DNA of 64,000 nucleotides, taken from the NCBI RefSeq assembly GCF_019048065.1, contig NZ_CP077291.1:930001-994000 (forward strand), read 5' to 3'. The stretch comes from Citrobacter farmeri. GTDB lineage: Bacteria; Pseudomonadota; Gammaproteobacteria; Enterobacterales; Enterobacteriaceae. The stretch's first letter is position 1. Every line of letters begins with the position of its first letter. The notes beneath the pieces were generated by a model that was not told where the DNA came from, made no database searches, and saw only the letters and a list, made by a program, of their open reading frames with translations. Below are positions 53,015 through 62,781 of this stretch, piece after piece. Made by a program: the position numbers and the translations under genes.

Positions 53015-54013
53015 ATGGCTAAAACAGTAGAACAGATAGCCAGCGACCTGAATTTATCGGTGACAACCGTGAGACTGGTGCTAAACGGAAAAGCTGAACA
53101 GTATCGAATCAGCCTCAAAACGCAAACGCGTATTAATGAATATGTCGAGCGATATGGTTATGTGATTAACCATTCCGCCCGCAGTCTGAAGCTGAATAAA
53201 ACGGATACGCTTGGCCTGATTGTACCTAATATTTCTAACGTCTTTTTTGCCACGTTAGCTGAGAAACTCGAGCAGCGCTGCCGCCGCTCGGGTTACCAGT
53301 TGATGATTAGCTGTACCTATGATGATGTCGATTACGAAAACAAGATCACCAAGGCCTTAATTGCCCGTAATGTGGACGGCCTTTTTATTGTCCCGGCGAC
53401 GTTAGAAAACCAGCAGCATCATTTACGCCAGGTGAGAAAACCGATGGTATTGCTGGACCGTGATTTTAAGTATACGGATAACGCGCTGGTGGAAAGTCAC
53501 AATATTTCAGGTGGCGAACAATTAACCCAAAGTTTGCTGGATACCGAAACGTTACCGCTCTGGTTTCTGGTGGGTGATACCGGTTTACCCAGTATCAGCG
53601 ACCGTATGACGGGCTATCTGAATGCGCTCAGTAAAAAAGGGATTCATCACCGTGACTGGGTGCGTGAAGGACCGGTGAACACCCCGGAAGGGGGATATCA
53701 GATTATGCAGGCTTTAATCGACGAAGCAGGGTGTCCGCAGGCGTTCATCGCCTCGTCATTACCGGTGCTGGAAGGCGCGGTAAGAGCCATTCGCGACCGT
53801 TTTGGCGTCATTCCGCCCGAGATCAATATCGGCACGTTCGATGAGCATCCGATGCTGGGATTTCTGTCCAATAACGTGTGGTCGATGCAGCAGGACGAGA
53901 ATGCCTGGGCGGAAAAAGCGTTCGCCATGATGCTCAGCGCCATTGAAGATCGCCCCGTCCATGAGACGGTAAAAGTGGAAATGAAATTAATTAAGCGCTT
54001 AAGACAAAAATAA
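53015..54013 (+). CDS. LacI-family regulator, likely controller of the fuc/ABC locus
   Basis: A 332-residue LacI/GalR-type repressor. HTH at about residues 2-25 (TVEQIASDLNLSVTTVRLVLNG), hinge helix with the minor-groove leucine in NHSARSLKLNKTDT, and a periplasmic-binding-like effector domain (about 60-330, GLIVPNISNVFFATLAE). The recognition helix reads TTVRLVLN where most members have STVSRVLN. The ATG at 53015 is chosen over an in-frame ATG at 52991, which would add eight residues before the HTH. It lies 140 bases after the binding protein and 56 bases before fucA. The twin palindromes upstream are its probable operators (inference). Confidence 0.9.
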   Translation: MAKTVEQIASDLNLSVTTVRLVLNGKAEQYRISLKTQTRINEYVERYGYVINHSARSLKLNKTDTLGLIVPNISNVFFATLAEKLEQRCRRSGYQLMISCTYDDVDYENKITKALIARNVDGLFIVPATLENQQHHLRQVRKPMVLLDRDFKYTDNALVESHNISGGEQLTQSLLDTETLPLWFLVGDTGLPSISDRMTGYLNALSKKGIHHRDWVREGPVNTPEGGYQIMQALIDEAGCPQAFIASSLPVLEGAVRAIRDRFGVIPPEINIGTFDEHPMLGFLSNNVWSMQQDENAWAEKAFAMMLSAIEDRPVHETVKVEMKLIKRLRQK

Positions 54014-54069
54014 TACGCGCGACAAAAAGAGCGTTATCAGCCATTGAACCGATTACCCGGAGAACTGAG

Positions 54070-54717
54070 ATGGAAAGAACTCGTTTATCTCGAGAAATTA
54101 TCGAAACCTGTCTTGAAATGACGCGCCTGGGTTTAAACCAGGGGACTGCGGGAAATGTGAGCGCGCGTTATCAGGACGGTATGTTGATTACCCCGAGCGG
54201 CATTCCTTATGAGCGAATGACCGAACAGATGATTGTTTACGTGGATAACGACGGCAGATATGAAGAAGGTAAATTACCGTCCAGCGAATGGCGCTTTCAT
54301 CTTGCGGCGTATCAGACTCGCCCGGAGGCGAATGCGGTTGTGCATAACCACGCCATTCACTGTACTGCGGTGTCTATTCTCAACCGGCCGATTCCGGCAA
54401 TCCATTATATGATTGCGGCGGCAGGGGGAAATTCAATTCCTTGCGCGCCTTACGCTACTTTTGGAACCCGAGAGCTCTCTGAACATGTTGTCGTGGCATT
54501 GAAAAATCGCAAAGCCACGCTGTTGCAGCATCACGGTTTAATTGCCTGTGAGGCGAATCTGCAAAAGGCGCTGTGGCTGGCACACGAAGTAGAAGTGCTG
54601 GCGCAACTCTATATGAAGACGCTGGCGGTTGTGGATCCGGTGCCGGTGTTATCCGATGAAGAGATCGCCGTTGTGCTGGAGAAGTTTAAAACCTACGGCT
54701 TACGTATCGAAGAATAA
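54070..54717 (+). CDS. fucA: L-fuculose-1-phosphate aldolase FucA
   Basis: FucA is a zinc class II aldolase that splits L-fuculose-1-phosphate into dihydroxyacetone phosphate and L-lactaldehyde. The product is 215 residues, as in E. coli, with zinc and catalytic residues Glu73, His92, His94 and His155 intact. GGAGA precedes the ATG. In E. coli fucO is its operon partner; here no fucO exists between fucA and xni, which lie 65 bases apart. Confidence 0.97.
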   Translation: MERTRLSREIIETCLEMTRLGLNQGTAGNVSARYQDGMLITPSGIPYERMTEQMIVYVDNDGRYEEGKLPSSEWRFHLAAYQTRPEANAVVHNHAIHCTAVSILNRPIPAIHYMIAAAGGNSIPCAPYATFGTRELSEHVVVALKNRKATLLQHHGLIACEANLQKALWLAHEVEVLAQLYMKTLAVVDPVPVLSDEEIAVVLEKFKTYGLRIEE

Positions 54718-54744
54718 ACGGCGGAGTGTCCGTCGCTGTTTGTG

Positions 54745-54776
54745 TGCCGGGTTGGGCGATCTGCGTCATCCGGCCC
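54745..54776. repeat. REP-like remnant between fucA and xni
   Basis: GCCGGGTTGGGCG, then ATCTGCGTCATCCGGC, is an imperfect palindrome resembling half of a REP unit. It occupies most of the 65-base gap between the converging fucA and xni genes, where fucO stands in E. coli. Confidence 0.5.
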
Positions 54777-54782
54777 ACGACA

Positions 54783-55556
<774 letters not shown>

Positions 55557-55615
55557 TCAGCCTGTAGGGTAACATTCAGGACAGAAGCAGGCTATTGCGG
55601 GAGGCCAAAACAAGA

Positions 55616-55640
55616 AGAGGCCTCGCAAAATGAGGCCTCT
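55616..55640 (-). terminator. Terminator after sdaB
   Basis: AGAGGCCTC (55616-55624) pairs perfectly with GAGGCCTCT (55632-55640). On the minus strand a T-rich run (TCTTGTTTT) follows. It starts 10 bases past the sdaB stop. Confidence 0.75.
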
Positions 55641-55650
55641 GTGTGCACGA

Positions 55651-57018
55651 TTAATCGCAGGTGACAATCTTCATGGCCAGGCCACCGCGAGAGGTTTCGC
55701 GGTACTTGGCGTTCATGTCTTTGCCCGTTTCGTACATGGTTTCGATGACTTTATCGAGGCAGACGCGCGGTTCGCTGGTGCGACGCAGCGCCATACGCGC
55801 CGCGTTGACCGCTTTTACGGACGCAATCGCGTTACGCTCGATGCATGGTACTTGAACTTGTCCCGCAACCGGGTCGCAGGTCAGACCGAGGTTATGTTCC
55901 ATGCCGATTTCTGCTGCAATACATACCTGCGTTGGACTGCCGCCCAGCAGTTCTGCCAGACCGGCCGCCGCCATTGAACAGGCCACGCCGACTTCGCCCT
56001 GACAGCCCACTTCCGCGCCGGAAATTGAGGCATTCATTTTGTACAGTGAGCCAATCGCACTGGCGACCAGCATGTAGCGTGCCAGCGAGTTAGCGTTCAC
56101 TTCGCGGATGAATTTGTCGTAGTAGGCGAGGACAGCCGGCACGATACCGCAGGCACCGTTCGTGGGGGCGGTGACGACGCGCCCGCCAGCGGCGTTCTCT
56201 TCGTTCACCGCCAGAGCGAACATGTTGATCCAGTCAACGACCGCCATCGGATCGGTGGTCGTTTTGTCGCTGCTTACCAGCATCCGACGCAGCGCCGCCG
56301 CACGACGGGGTACGCGCAGTTTTCCTGGCAGTACGCCCTCGGTGGTGATACCGCGCTCAATGCCGCCGCGCATCACGTCCCAGACGTTAGCAAAGTGCTG
56401 TTCCAGCTCTTCTTTGCTGTGCAACGCCAGTTCGTTTTGCATCATCAGGCCGGAAAGGGAAAGCCCGGTTTCCTGACAGTGTTTTTGCAGATCGGCCGCC
56501 GATTTGTACGGATACGGTACGTTGACCGGCGCACTGTTTGGTAAACCGAAATGTTCTTCATCAACGATGAAACCACCGCCAATGGAGTAATAAGTCTGGC
56601 TGTAGAGGACGTTATCGCCTGCCAGCGCGGTTATGCGCATCCCATTCTCGTGCAGAGACAGGTTATCAGCATGGAAGTTCATGCATTTATCAACCGGGAA
56701 TTCAACCTCATGCTGACCATTCGCCAGCAGCAGGCGTCCATGGGTGTTCACATCCTGGATAAAGCCAGGGATGGCGTCGATGTCGACGGTGTCCGGCAGA
56801 TTTCCTGCCAGACCCATGATAATCGCGATATCGGTGTGGTGGCCTTTACCCGTCAGCGACAGGGAGCCATACACATCCACCACGACGCGGGTTACATCCG
56901 TCAGAATATTGCGGGCAATCAGATCATCCGTGAATTGTTTGCCGGCTTTCATTGGTCCAACGGTATGTGAACTGGAAGGGCCAATGCCGATTTTGAAAAT
57001 ATCGAATACGCTAATCAT
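55651..57018 (-). CDS. sdaB: L-serine deaminase II SdaB
   Basis: SdaB is an iron-sulfur enzyme that converts L-serine to pyruvate and ammonia. The product is 455 residues, as in E. coli: an N-terminal beta domain (FKIGIGPSSSHTVGPMKAG) and a C-terminal alpha domain with the cluster cysteines (TNGACGIVPAVL, GCQGEVGVACSMAA, GLTCDPV). It follows sdaC, the serine importer, by 60 bases on the same strand. Confidence 0.97.
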   Translation of the reverse strand: MISVFDIFKIGIGPSSSHTVGPMKAGKQFTDDLIARNILTDVTRVVVDVYGSLSLTGKGHHTDIAIIMGLAGNLPDTVDIDAIPGFIQDVNTHGRLLLANGQHEVEFPVDKCMNFHADNLSLHENGMRITALAGDNVLYSQTYYSIGGGFIVDEEHFGLPNSAPVNVPYPYKSAADLQKHCQETGLSLSGLMMQNELALHSKEELEQHFANVWDVMRGGIERGITTEGVLPGKLRVPRRAAALRRMLVSSDKTTTDPMAVVDWINMFALAVNEENAAGGRVVTAPTNGACGIVPAVLAYYDKFIREVNANSLARYMLVASAIGSLYKMNASISGAEVGCQGEVGVACSMAAAGLAELLGGSPTQVCIAAEIGMEHNLGLTCDPVAGQVQVPCIERNAIASVKAVNAARMALRRTSEPRVCLDKVIETMYETGKDMNAKYRETSRGGLAMKIVTCD

Positions 57019-57078
57019 AGGGCATCCATTGCGGTTGTATCAGGGAGGAAGCGCCGCCCGAAAGCGGCGCCAAACAAC

Positions 57079-58368
57079 TTAGCTGAACAGGGAGTAGAAA
57101 ATCGCGGAGATAGCAATCAGACCCATCACGACAACAAACACGTTGCTGATGTGACCGCTGTATTTACGCATTGCCGGTACTTTCTGGATCGCATACATCG
57201 GCATCAGGAACAGGATCATCGCGATGATTGGGCCGCCCAGGGTTTCAATCATACCGAGGATACTCGGGTTCAAAGTAGCGACAATCCAGGTCGTTACCAG
57301 CATGAACAGCGCGGTGATGCGGTTCAGTTTGTTGATTTCGATAGATTTGCCTTTACCACGCAGCGATTTGATAACCATCCCGTTGAAACCTTCACGTGCG
57401 CCCAGGTAGTGGCCGAGGAAGGATTTGGTGATGGCAATCATCGCGATGATCGGTGCCATCCAGGCGATGATCGGCGCGTTAAAGTGGTTTGCCAGGTAAG
57501 ACAGAATCGAGATGTTCTGATCTTTCGCTGCTGCCAGGTCTGCCGGAGTCAGGCTCAGTACACAACTGAAGACGAAGAACATGACTGTCAGCACCATCAT
57601 GATGTGAGCGAATGCCAGAATCTTCGAGCATTTTTTCTCTGCCGCGTCACCGTACTCTTCACGCTTCGCCACCGCGAAGGAGGAGATAATCGGAGAGTGG
57701 TTGAAAGAGAACACCATAACCGGAATCGCCAGCCACAGGGTCATCCACAAACCGTTGCCGGTAGAGGCCGCAGAATCAAAGGACAGCGTTTCCAGCGCAG
57801 CACCGCTCCACTGTGGGATCAGGTACAGGGCCAGCAGCATCAGCGCGGCAACAAACGGAAACACCAGGATACTCATCGCTTTCACGATCATCTGCTCACC
57901 GAAGCGGACGATAGTCATCATCCCGACAATCAGGATCAGCGACAGGATCGCACGCGGTGGTGGCGTGATAGCTAACTGATGAGTCAGGAAGCTCTCAACC
58001 GTGTTGGTAATCGCAACGCTGTAAACCAACAGAATCGGGTAAATCGCGAAGAAGTACAGCAGAGTAATCAGTTTACCTGCGCCGATACCAAAGTGCTCTT
58101 CAACCACTTCTGTGATGTCTTCGCCCGGGTTTTTGCCGGACAGCACGAAGCGAGTCAGACCACGGTGAGCGAAGAAGGTCATCGGGAAGGCGATAATTGC
58201 CATGATAATCAGCGGGATCATCCCACCGACACCTGCGTTAATTGGCAGGAACAATACGCCCGCACCGATAGCCGTGCCATAAAGGCCCAGCATCCACATG
58301 GTGTCGGTCTTGCGCCATGCGCTTCGTGTTTCAGTCGAAGCAATAGTGCTGGTTTGAATGGTTTCCAT
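57079..58368 (-). CDS. sdaC: Serine/proton symporter SdaC
   Basis: SdaC is a high-capacity inner-membrane serine importer. The product is 429 residues with about 11 helices and is colinear with E. coli SdaC. It forms an sdaC-sdaB operon; a GC-rich hairpin GCGCCGC/GCGGCGC (57051-57070) in the 60-base gap has no T run and may tune sdaB expression. AGGAG lies before the ATG. A CRP-like site is about 140 bases upstream. Confidence 0.97.
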   Translation of the reverse strand: METIQTSTIASTETRSAWRKTDTMWMLGLYGTAIGAGVLFLPINAGVGGMIPLIIMAIIAFPMTFFAHRGLTRFVLSGKNPGEDITEVVEEHFGIGAGKLITLLYFFAIYPILLVYSVAITNTVESFLTHQLAITPPPRAILSLILIVGMMTIVRFGEQMIVKAMSILVFPFVAALMLLALYLIPQWSGAALETLSFDSAASTGNGLWMTLWLAIPVMVFSFNHSPIISSFAVAKREEYGDAAEKKCSKILAFAHIMMVLTVMFFVFSCVLSLTPADLAAAKDQNISILSYLANHFNAPIIAWMAPIIAMIAITKSFLGHYLGAREGFNGMVIKSLRGKGKSIEINKLNRITALFMLVTTWIVATLNPSILGMIETLGGPIIAMILFLMPMYAIQKVPAMRKYSGHISNVFVVVMGLIAISAIFYSLFS

Positions 58369-58822
58369 CTATTTCTCCTGGAGGAAGCTAAAAATCAGGA
58401 AAAAATTCCTGACAGTAAAACGAAATTCTTGCAATGACGATTTTTATAAAATTTTTAACCGTAGTAATTTGCGGGCAGAAAGATACATTTAACTAATGAA
58501 TCTATCAGTGATCGCGATCCCAAATGCAATAATCCACTTCTAACAGGGATATGTTTGGATCATTAGTCTGTTAAAAAAACATCAAAGCGAATTTACGCGC
58601 GCGAAGGCTAGCATTAACGACATATCACCTGAAAGTATTGCAAGGTAGATACGGAGGTTGCGTTGTAAAAATCGTTGTTTATGGTGGTTTGTGATGACTA
58701 ACTTAAATTTTGGCTTATAAAACGCGGTTGCATTAGGTGGGTAATCGTTTGCGTGGCGATAATTTTTGTATGATGTATTAGCTGGCTTAATAAAGGAAAG
58801 GTGTTATCTCTTTGGTAATTAT
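58369..58822. other. Long sdaC upstream region
   Basis: About 450 AT-rich bases between ppnN and sdaC, which point the same way. No gene is visible. In E. coli sdaC is controlled by CRP and Lrp; one CRP-like site is seen at 58507-58522. Runs of A and T through 58560-58760 are compatible with further regulator binding, but I cannot place sites. Confidence 0.5.
58507..58522. promoter_or_regulatory. Candidate CRP site upstream of sdaC
   Basis: AGTGATCGCGATCCCA matches the CRP core TGTGATCNNGATCACA with two mismatches and keeps perfect symmetry in its centre. It lies about 145 bases before the sdaC start. Confidence 0.4.
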
Positions 58823-58857
58823 AAAAAAACCGGGAGAGCGCATCGCTGTTCCCGGTT
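58823..58857 (-). terminator. Terminator after ppnN
   Basis: AACCGGGA (58828-58835) pairs with TCCCGGTT (58850-58857), with an inner AGCG/CGCT pairing. On the minus strand it is followed by a run of T. It lies 18 bases past the ppnN stop. Confidence 0.75.
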
Positions 58858-58875
58858 CATGAAACGCTTTGCGCG

Positions 58876-60240
58876 TCAGGCGCAGATTTCGTAGCAGGGG
58901 ATATAGGCGGTGCCTGGCAGCTTCATACGGTGCTGCGCGACAAAACCTTGCAAGAGATCGTCCATGCGACGCATCATTTCACTGTCGCCGTGGATTTTGT
59001 ATGGCCCAAACTCTTCGATGGCGCGGATGCCCACTTCCTTGACGTTACCCGCCACAATCCCCGAGAAGGCACGACGCAGGTCTGCCGCCAGCACTTCAAC
59101 CGGTTGGTCAGGGTACAGCTTCAGGTTGGCCATGTTCTCGTGGGACGGTTCGAACGGCATTTGCAGATCCGGCGTGATACGAATCGACCAGTTGAAGCTG
59201 TAGGCATCGCCAGTATCACGACGGTTCTCTTTCACCAGCGGCATCGCTTTTTTCATCAGACGCGCCACTTCTGCCGCGTCATCAATGATAATGCGGTAAT
59301 GCACGCGCGCGGCTTCGCCCAGCGTATGCACGATAAACTCATCCAGCACGCGGAAGTAGTCGGCACTCTCTTTCGGGCCGGTCAGGATGAGCGGCAGAAC
59401 CTGATCTTTGTTCGCCGGGTTCATCAGGATCCCCAGCAGATACAGCAACTCTTCTGCCGTTCCCACGCCGCCCGGGAAGATGATAATGCCGTGGGCGATA
59501 CGCACGAAAGCTTCCAGACGTTTTTCGATATCCGGCATGATGATCAGTTCGTTAACCAGCGGGTTCGGTGGTTCAGCGGCGATAATCGACGGCTCGGTCA
59601 TCCCAATAAAACGGCTGTCTTTATAACGCTGCTGAGCATGACCCACCGCAGCGCCTTTCATTGGCGCTTCCATAGCACCTGGTCCGCAACCGGTGCAGAT
59701 ATTCAGCTCGCGCAATCCTAACTGCGTCCCGACGCGTCGGGCATACAGGTATTCATTTTCATTAATGGAGTGGCCGCCCCAGCAGACAACCATGTTTGGC
59801 GCTTCGCCCACGTGCAATGCTCTGGCGTTACGCAAAATAGAGAACACCAGGTTAGTAATGTGCACGGAGCTTTCGAGATCCAGATGCTGGAAACGCCCCG
59901 CATTATGAATCTGACCATTAACAAACAGAATGTCGCGCAGTACTGCAAACAGGTTTGCCTGTAGCGCGCGGATGATACGACCATCGACGAATGCATCTTC
60001 TGGCGGGTTGATCAGTTCCAGCTTCACACCGCGTTCGCGACGCAGCACGTTAATGTCGAAACTTTCAAAGCGGGACAGCAGTTCTTTGCTGTTGTCAGTC
60101 AGACTGCCGGAGTTTAAAACGGCAAGCGAACAGTTACGAAACAGTTGATACAGGTCGCTGCTGGCCGTGCGTTTAAGCATATCGACTTCCAGCTGCGACA
60201 ACATGTCCATTGAGCCAAGTGGGCTAATATGTGTAATCAA
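58876..60240 (-). CDS. ppnN: Nucleotide 5'-monophosphate nucleosidase PpnN
   Basis: PpnN (formerly YgdH) splits purine and pyrimidine nucleotides into base and ribose-5-phosphate and is activated by (p)ppGpp. The product is 454 residues, as in E. coli. The LOG-like catalytic motif [14 protein letters not shown] and the [14 protein letters not shown] segment are present, between family-specific N- and C-terminal domains. It is probably monocistronic. Confidence 0.96.
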   Translation of the reverse strand: MITHISPLGSMDMLSQLEVDMLKRTASSDLYQLFRNCSLAVLNSGSLTDNSKELLSRFESFDINVLRRERGVKLELINPPEDAFVDGRIIRALQANLFAVLRDILFVNGQIHNAGRFQHLDLESSVHITNLVFSILRNARALHVGEAPNMVVCWGGHSINENEYLYARRVGTQLGLRELNICTGCGPGAMEAPMKGAAVGHAQQRYKDSRFIGMTEPSIIAAEPPNPLVNELIIMPDIEKRLEAFVRIAHGIIIFPGGVGTAEELLYLLGILMNPANKDQVLPLILTGPKESADYFRVLDEFIVHTLGEAARVHYRIIIDDAAEVARLMKKAMPLVKENRRDTGDAYSFNWSIRITPDLQMPFEPSHENMANLKLYPDQPVEVLAADLRRAFSGIVAGNVKEVGIRAIEEFGPYKIHGDSEMMRRMDDLLQGFVAQHRMKLPGTAYIPCYEICA

Positions 60241-60352
60241 GTAAACTCCTTATGGGACGCAAAACGTCATTCCCTGTAGATTACAATAGCCCTGGCTTAT
60301 GACCTTTCACAACCTTGCGCGTGGAATCCGGCGCGCAAAATTGTGAAATAAT

Positions 60353-61201
60353 TCATTGTCGAACTAATCTGCCGGTCGCCGGAACGAAGTCGGTGTTGCT
60401 CCGCCACGGGTTGATATCCAGACCGCCACGGCGTGTATAGCGGGCATAAACACTCAGTTTCTCTGGCTGGCAGAAGCGTAGCAGGTCATTGAAAATGCGT
60501 TCCACGCACTGCTCGTGGAACTCGTTATGGTGGCGGAAAGAGACCAGATAACGAAGCAACTTCTCTCTGTCAATTTTACGTCCGCGATACTGAATTTGTA
60601 TGGAGCCCCAGTCCGGCTGATGGGTGATCAGGCAGTTTGATTTCAACAGATGGCTTACCAGCGTCTCTTCAACAATTTTTTCCCCACTGGCGGCGGACTG
60701 CAAAAAGTCAGTGGTGAACTGGTAGTTGTCGATGCCGATGTCTTGAAAATCAATGCAGGTGCCGTGAAAATGCGCGACAGGTTGTCCTTCCAGTTCGTCG
60801 AGACGGTACAACGCAACGGTCACATTCCCTTCGGCACAGGCACGCAGATCGTTTTCCAGCGTCCGTTGTACCGCTTCCCAGGAATCAAACCGCGTCTGGT
60901 TGAAGCTGTTCAGGTACAGCTTAAAGCTTTTGGATTCAATCAAATTAACGCTGGTGTAATCCAGTTCTACATGGCCAACCGCCACCTGCGGTAATCCCCT
61001 GGCATTCAGCCATGACAGTTCATACAGCGTCCAGATATCGGCACCGTGAAACGGCAGACTGCCTGCTTTTAACCCCAACGGGTCGCGATTCAGACTACGG
61101 GGCACGCCTTGTAGCAGGCTGGGGTCGTAAAGATCCCGGTAATCGGTTGATTTACCGAGCGTCAGGCCATCAAGAGCCTGATGGTTTTCATAAGAAGACA
61201 T
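60353..61201 (-). CDS. queF: NADPH-dependent 7-cyano-7-deazaguanine reductase QueF
   Basis: QueF reduces preQ0 to preQ1 in queuosine synthesis. The product is 282 residues, as in E. coli, of the long (YqcD) type with two tandem tunnel-fold halves. The active Cys190 and Asp197 lie in [10 protein letters not shown], and the QueF NADPH motif is [11 protein letters not shown] at residues 89-99. It is divergent from syd across 68 bases. Confidence 0.97.
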   Translation of the reverse strand: MSSYENHQALDGLTLGKSTDYRDLYDPSLLQGVPRSLNRDPLGLKAGSLPFHGADIWTLYELSWLNARGLPQVAVGHVELDYTSVNLIESKSFKLYLNSFNQTRFDSWEAVQRTLENDLRACAEGNVTVALYRLDELEGQPVAHFHGTCIDFQDIGIDNYQFTTDFLQSAASGEKIVEETLVSHLLKSNCLITHQPDWGSIQIQYRGRKIDREKLLRYLVSFRHHNEFHEQCVERIFNDLLRFCQPEKLSVYARYTRRGGLDINPWRSNTDFVPATGRLVRQ

Positions 61202-61269
61202 GTTTCACCGTCATAAACCAGATACACTATGCGTCAAGTGTATCCTGGCTTTTATGAAGAGAGAAACCG

Positions 61270-61815
61270 GTGGACGAACAGACAGCTCTGGCCCTGAAAG
61301 ACTTTACGACGCGCTACTGCAACGAATGGCATGACAAACACGCAAGTTGGCCCATGAGCGAAGAGCTGTATGGCGTACCTTCTCCGTGCATCATTTCCAC
61401 CACCCGTGATGCCGTTTACTGGCAACCGCAGCCGTTTGAAGGTGAACAGAATGTAAACGCGGTTGAACGTGCCTTCGATATTGTGATACAACCAGCCCTT
61501 CATGCGTTTTATACCACGCAGTTTGCCGGAGATATGCGTGCACAGTTAGCCAGTGAAACGCTGACGCTATTGCAGACCTGGAGTGCGGATGATTTCAGAC
61601 GGGTTCAGGAAAACCTGATTGGTCATCTGGTGACGCAGAAACGTTTGAAACTGTCGCCGACCCTCTTTATTGCCACGCTGGACAATGAACTGGAGGTGAT
61701 TTCACTCTGCAATCTGTCCGGTGAAGTGATCAAAGAAACGCTGGGAACGCGTAATCGTTCCGTTCTGGCGCCTTCTCTTGCGGATTTCCTTACGCAACTT
61801 AAGCCTCTTCTGTAA
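61270..61815 (+). CDS. syd: SecY-interacting protein Syd
   Basis: Syd is a peripheral inner-membrane protein that binds SecY and is thought to check translocon assembly. The product is 181 residues, as in E. coli, with a GTG start at 61270 preceded by AAGAGAG. Colinear regions include [18 protein letters not shown] and [19 protein letters not shown]. The csrB control region follows directly. Confidence 0.95.
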   Translation: MDEQTALALKDFTTRYCNEWHDKHASWPMSEELYGVPSPCIISTTRDAVYWQPQPFEGEQNVNAVERAFDIVIQPALHAFYTTQFAGDMRAQLASETLTLLQTWSADDFRRVQENLIGHLVTQKRLKLSPTLFIATLDNELEVISLCNLSGEVIKETLGTRNRSVLAPSLADFLTQLKPLL

Positions 61816-61834
61816 TCCATTTACCCCGTTAATA

Positions 61835-61852
61835 TGTGAGAGATCTCTTACA
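61835..61852. promoter_or_regulatory. UvrY binding site upstream of csrB
   Basis: TGTGAGAGATCTCTTACA is an 18-base inverted repeat with one mismatch, the sequence described as the UvrY (BarA-UvrY) recognition site in the E. coli csrB promoter. It is centred about 182 bases upstream of the csrB start. Confidence 0.85.
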
Positions 61853-61920
61853 AGCCCTGTAGGAGATCGCCAGGTGATAAATAAAGACATCACGAAGCAA
61901 AAATAGTCAATATTCTAATA

Positions 61921-61933
61921 AATCAATATGTTA
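61921..61933. promoter_or_regulatory. IHF site in the csrB promoter region
   Basis: AATCAATATGTTA matches the IHF consensus WATCAANNNNTTR exactly. It lies between the UvrY site and the csrB start, where bending by IHF would bring UvrY to the promoter, as reported for E. coli. Confidence 0.65.
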
Positions 61934-62025
61934 ATCATTTTCTGTCAACTTTCATATGAAATTTTCCTTAAGGGATTGCCTATAAGCACCTTGTAAGACG
62001 GCGTAAAAAAGGCGATTCTATCTAC

Positions 62026-62391
62026 GTCGACAAGGAGTCGCACAACGAAGTGAACATCAGGATGATGGCACATCGTAAGGACACACCAGGACGGTGTTAC
62101 AGGGAAAGGCTTCAGGATGAAGTGAAGAGGAAAACGCGGGAATGCGTTAACGGACACCTCCAGGAAGGAGAACGAGAGCCAGTCAGGATAGTTGGTGGGT
62201 CAGGATGGCCAGGACGCTTCAGGATGAAGTAATCGCATCGGGGTGGTGTGAGCAGGATGCAAATGTTCAGGATGAACAACAGGTCGCAAGACCACTGGAA
62301 AAGTTGTCACGGATGAGCAGGGAGCACGAAAAGTAGCTGGAATGCTGCGAAACGAACCGGGAGCACTGTTTTTACAGTGCTCCCTTTTTTT
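62026..62391 (+). ncRNA. csrB: CsrB regulatory RNA
   Basis: CsrB sequesters the carbon-storage regulator CsrA through many GGA-containing loops. The RNA here, about 366 bases, starts at GTCGAC and ends with GGGAGCACTGT/ACAGTGCTCCC and seven T. I count about 22 GGA triplets, many as CAGGATG. It lies between syd and yqcC on the plus strand, as in E. coli, and keeps the 3' part GTAGCTGGAATGCTGCGAAA. Two short reading frames inside it are not genes. Confidence 0.97.
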
Positions 62392-62451
62392 GTTTCTTTT
62401 TTTACTGGTGGTATCCTTCGCGCCAGATTTTTCATCATTGAGGTGACTTTC

Positions 62452-62781
62452 ATGACGACTCATGACCGTGTGCGTCAGCAGCTCCACGCACTTGAAGCGC
62501 TGCTGCGTGAGCATCAACACTGGCGGATGGATGAACCCGAAGCCCACCTGTTTACCAGTACCCAACCGTTTTGTATGGATACGATGGAGCCGATTGAGTG
62601 GCTGCAATGGGTCCTGATCCCCCGTATGCATGCTTTACTGGACAGCGCGCAGCCGCTGCCTGAGGCGTTTGCCGTCGCGCCATACTACGAAATGGCGCTC
62701 GAGGGCGATCACCCGCAGCGTGAGATCCTGCTGGAGGCGTTGCAGACGCTGGATGCGCTTTTCGCGCAAGATAAATCCTGA
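62452..62781 (+). CDS. yqcC: YqcC-family protein
   Basis: A 109-residue protein of the YqcC/DUF446 family, colinear with E. coli YqcC (MEPIEWLQWVLIPRMHALL, VAPYYEMALEGD). The function is unknown; the family is mostly helical. The start at 62452 (MTTHDRV) follows GAGGTGA; an upstream in-frame ATG at 62377 overlaps the csrB terminator and is rejected. It overlaps truC by one base (TGATG). Confidence 0.95.
   Translation: MTTHDRVRQQLHALEALLREHQHWRMDEPEAHLFTSTQPFCMDTMEPIEWLQWVLIPRMHALLDSAQPLPEAFAVAPYYEMALEGDHPQREILLEALQTLDALFAQDKS

Noticed and set aside
57151..57975. A 274-codon plus-strand frame antisense to sdaC
   Set aside because: Highly charged, histidine-rich shadow of a membrane protein; no ribosome site or family resemblance.
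62026..62391. Short reading frames inside csrB (60 codons plus strand and others)
   Set aside because: They consist of translated GGA repeats of the regulatory RNA; start contexts are poor and the RNA is conserved as structure.
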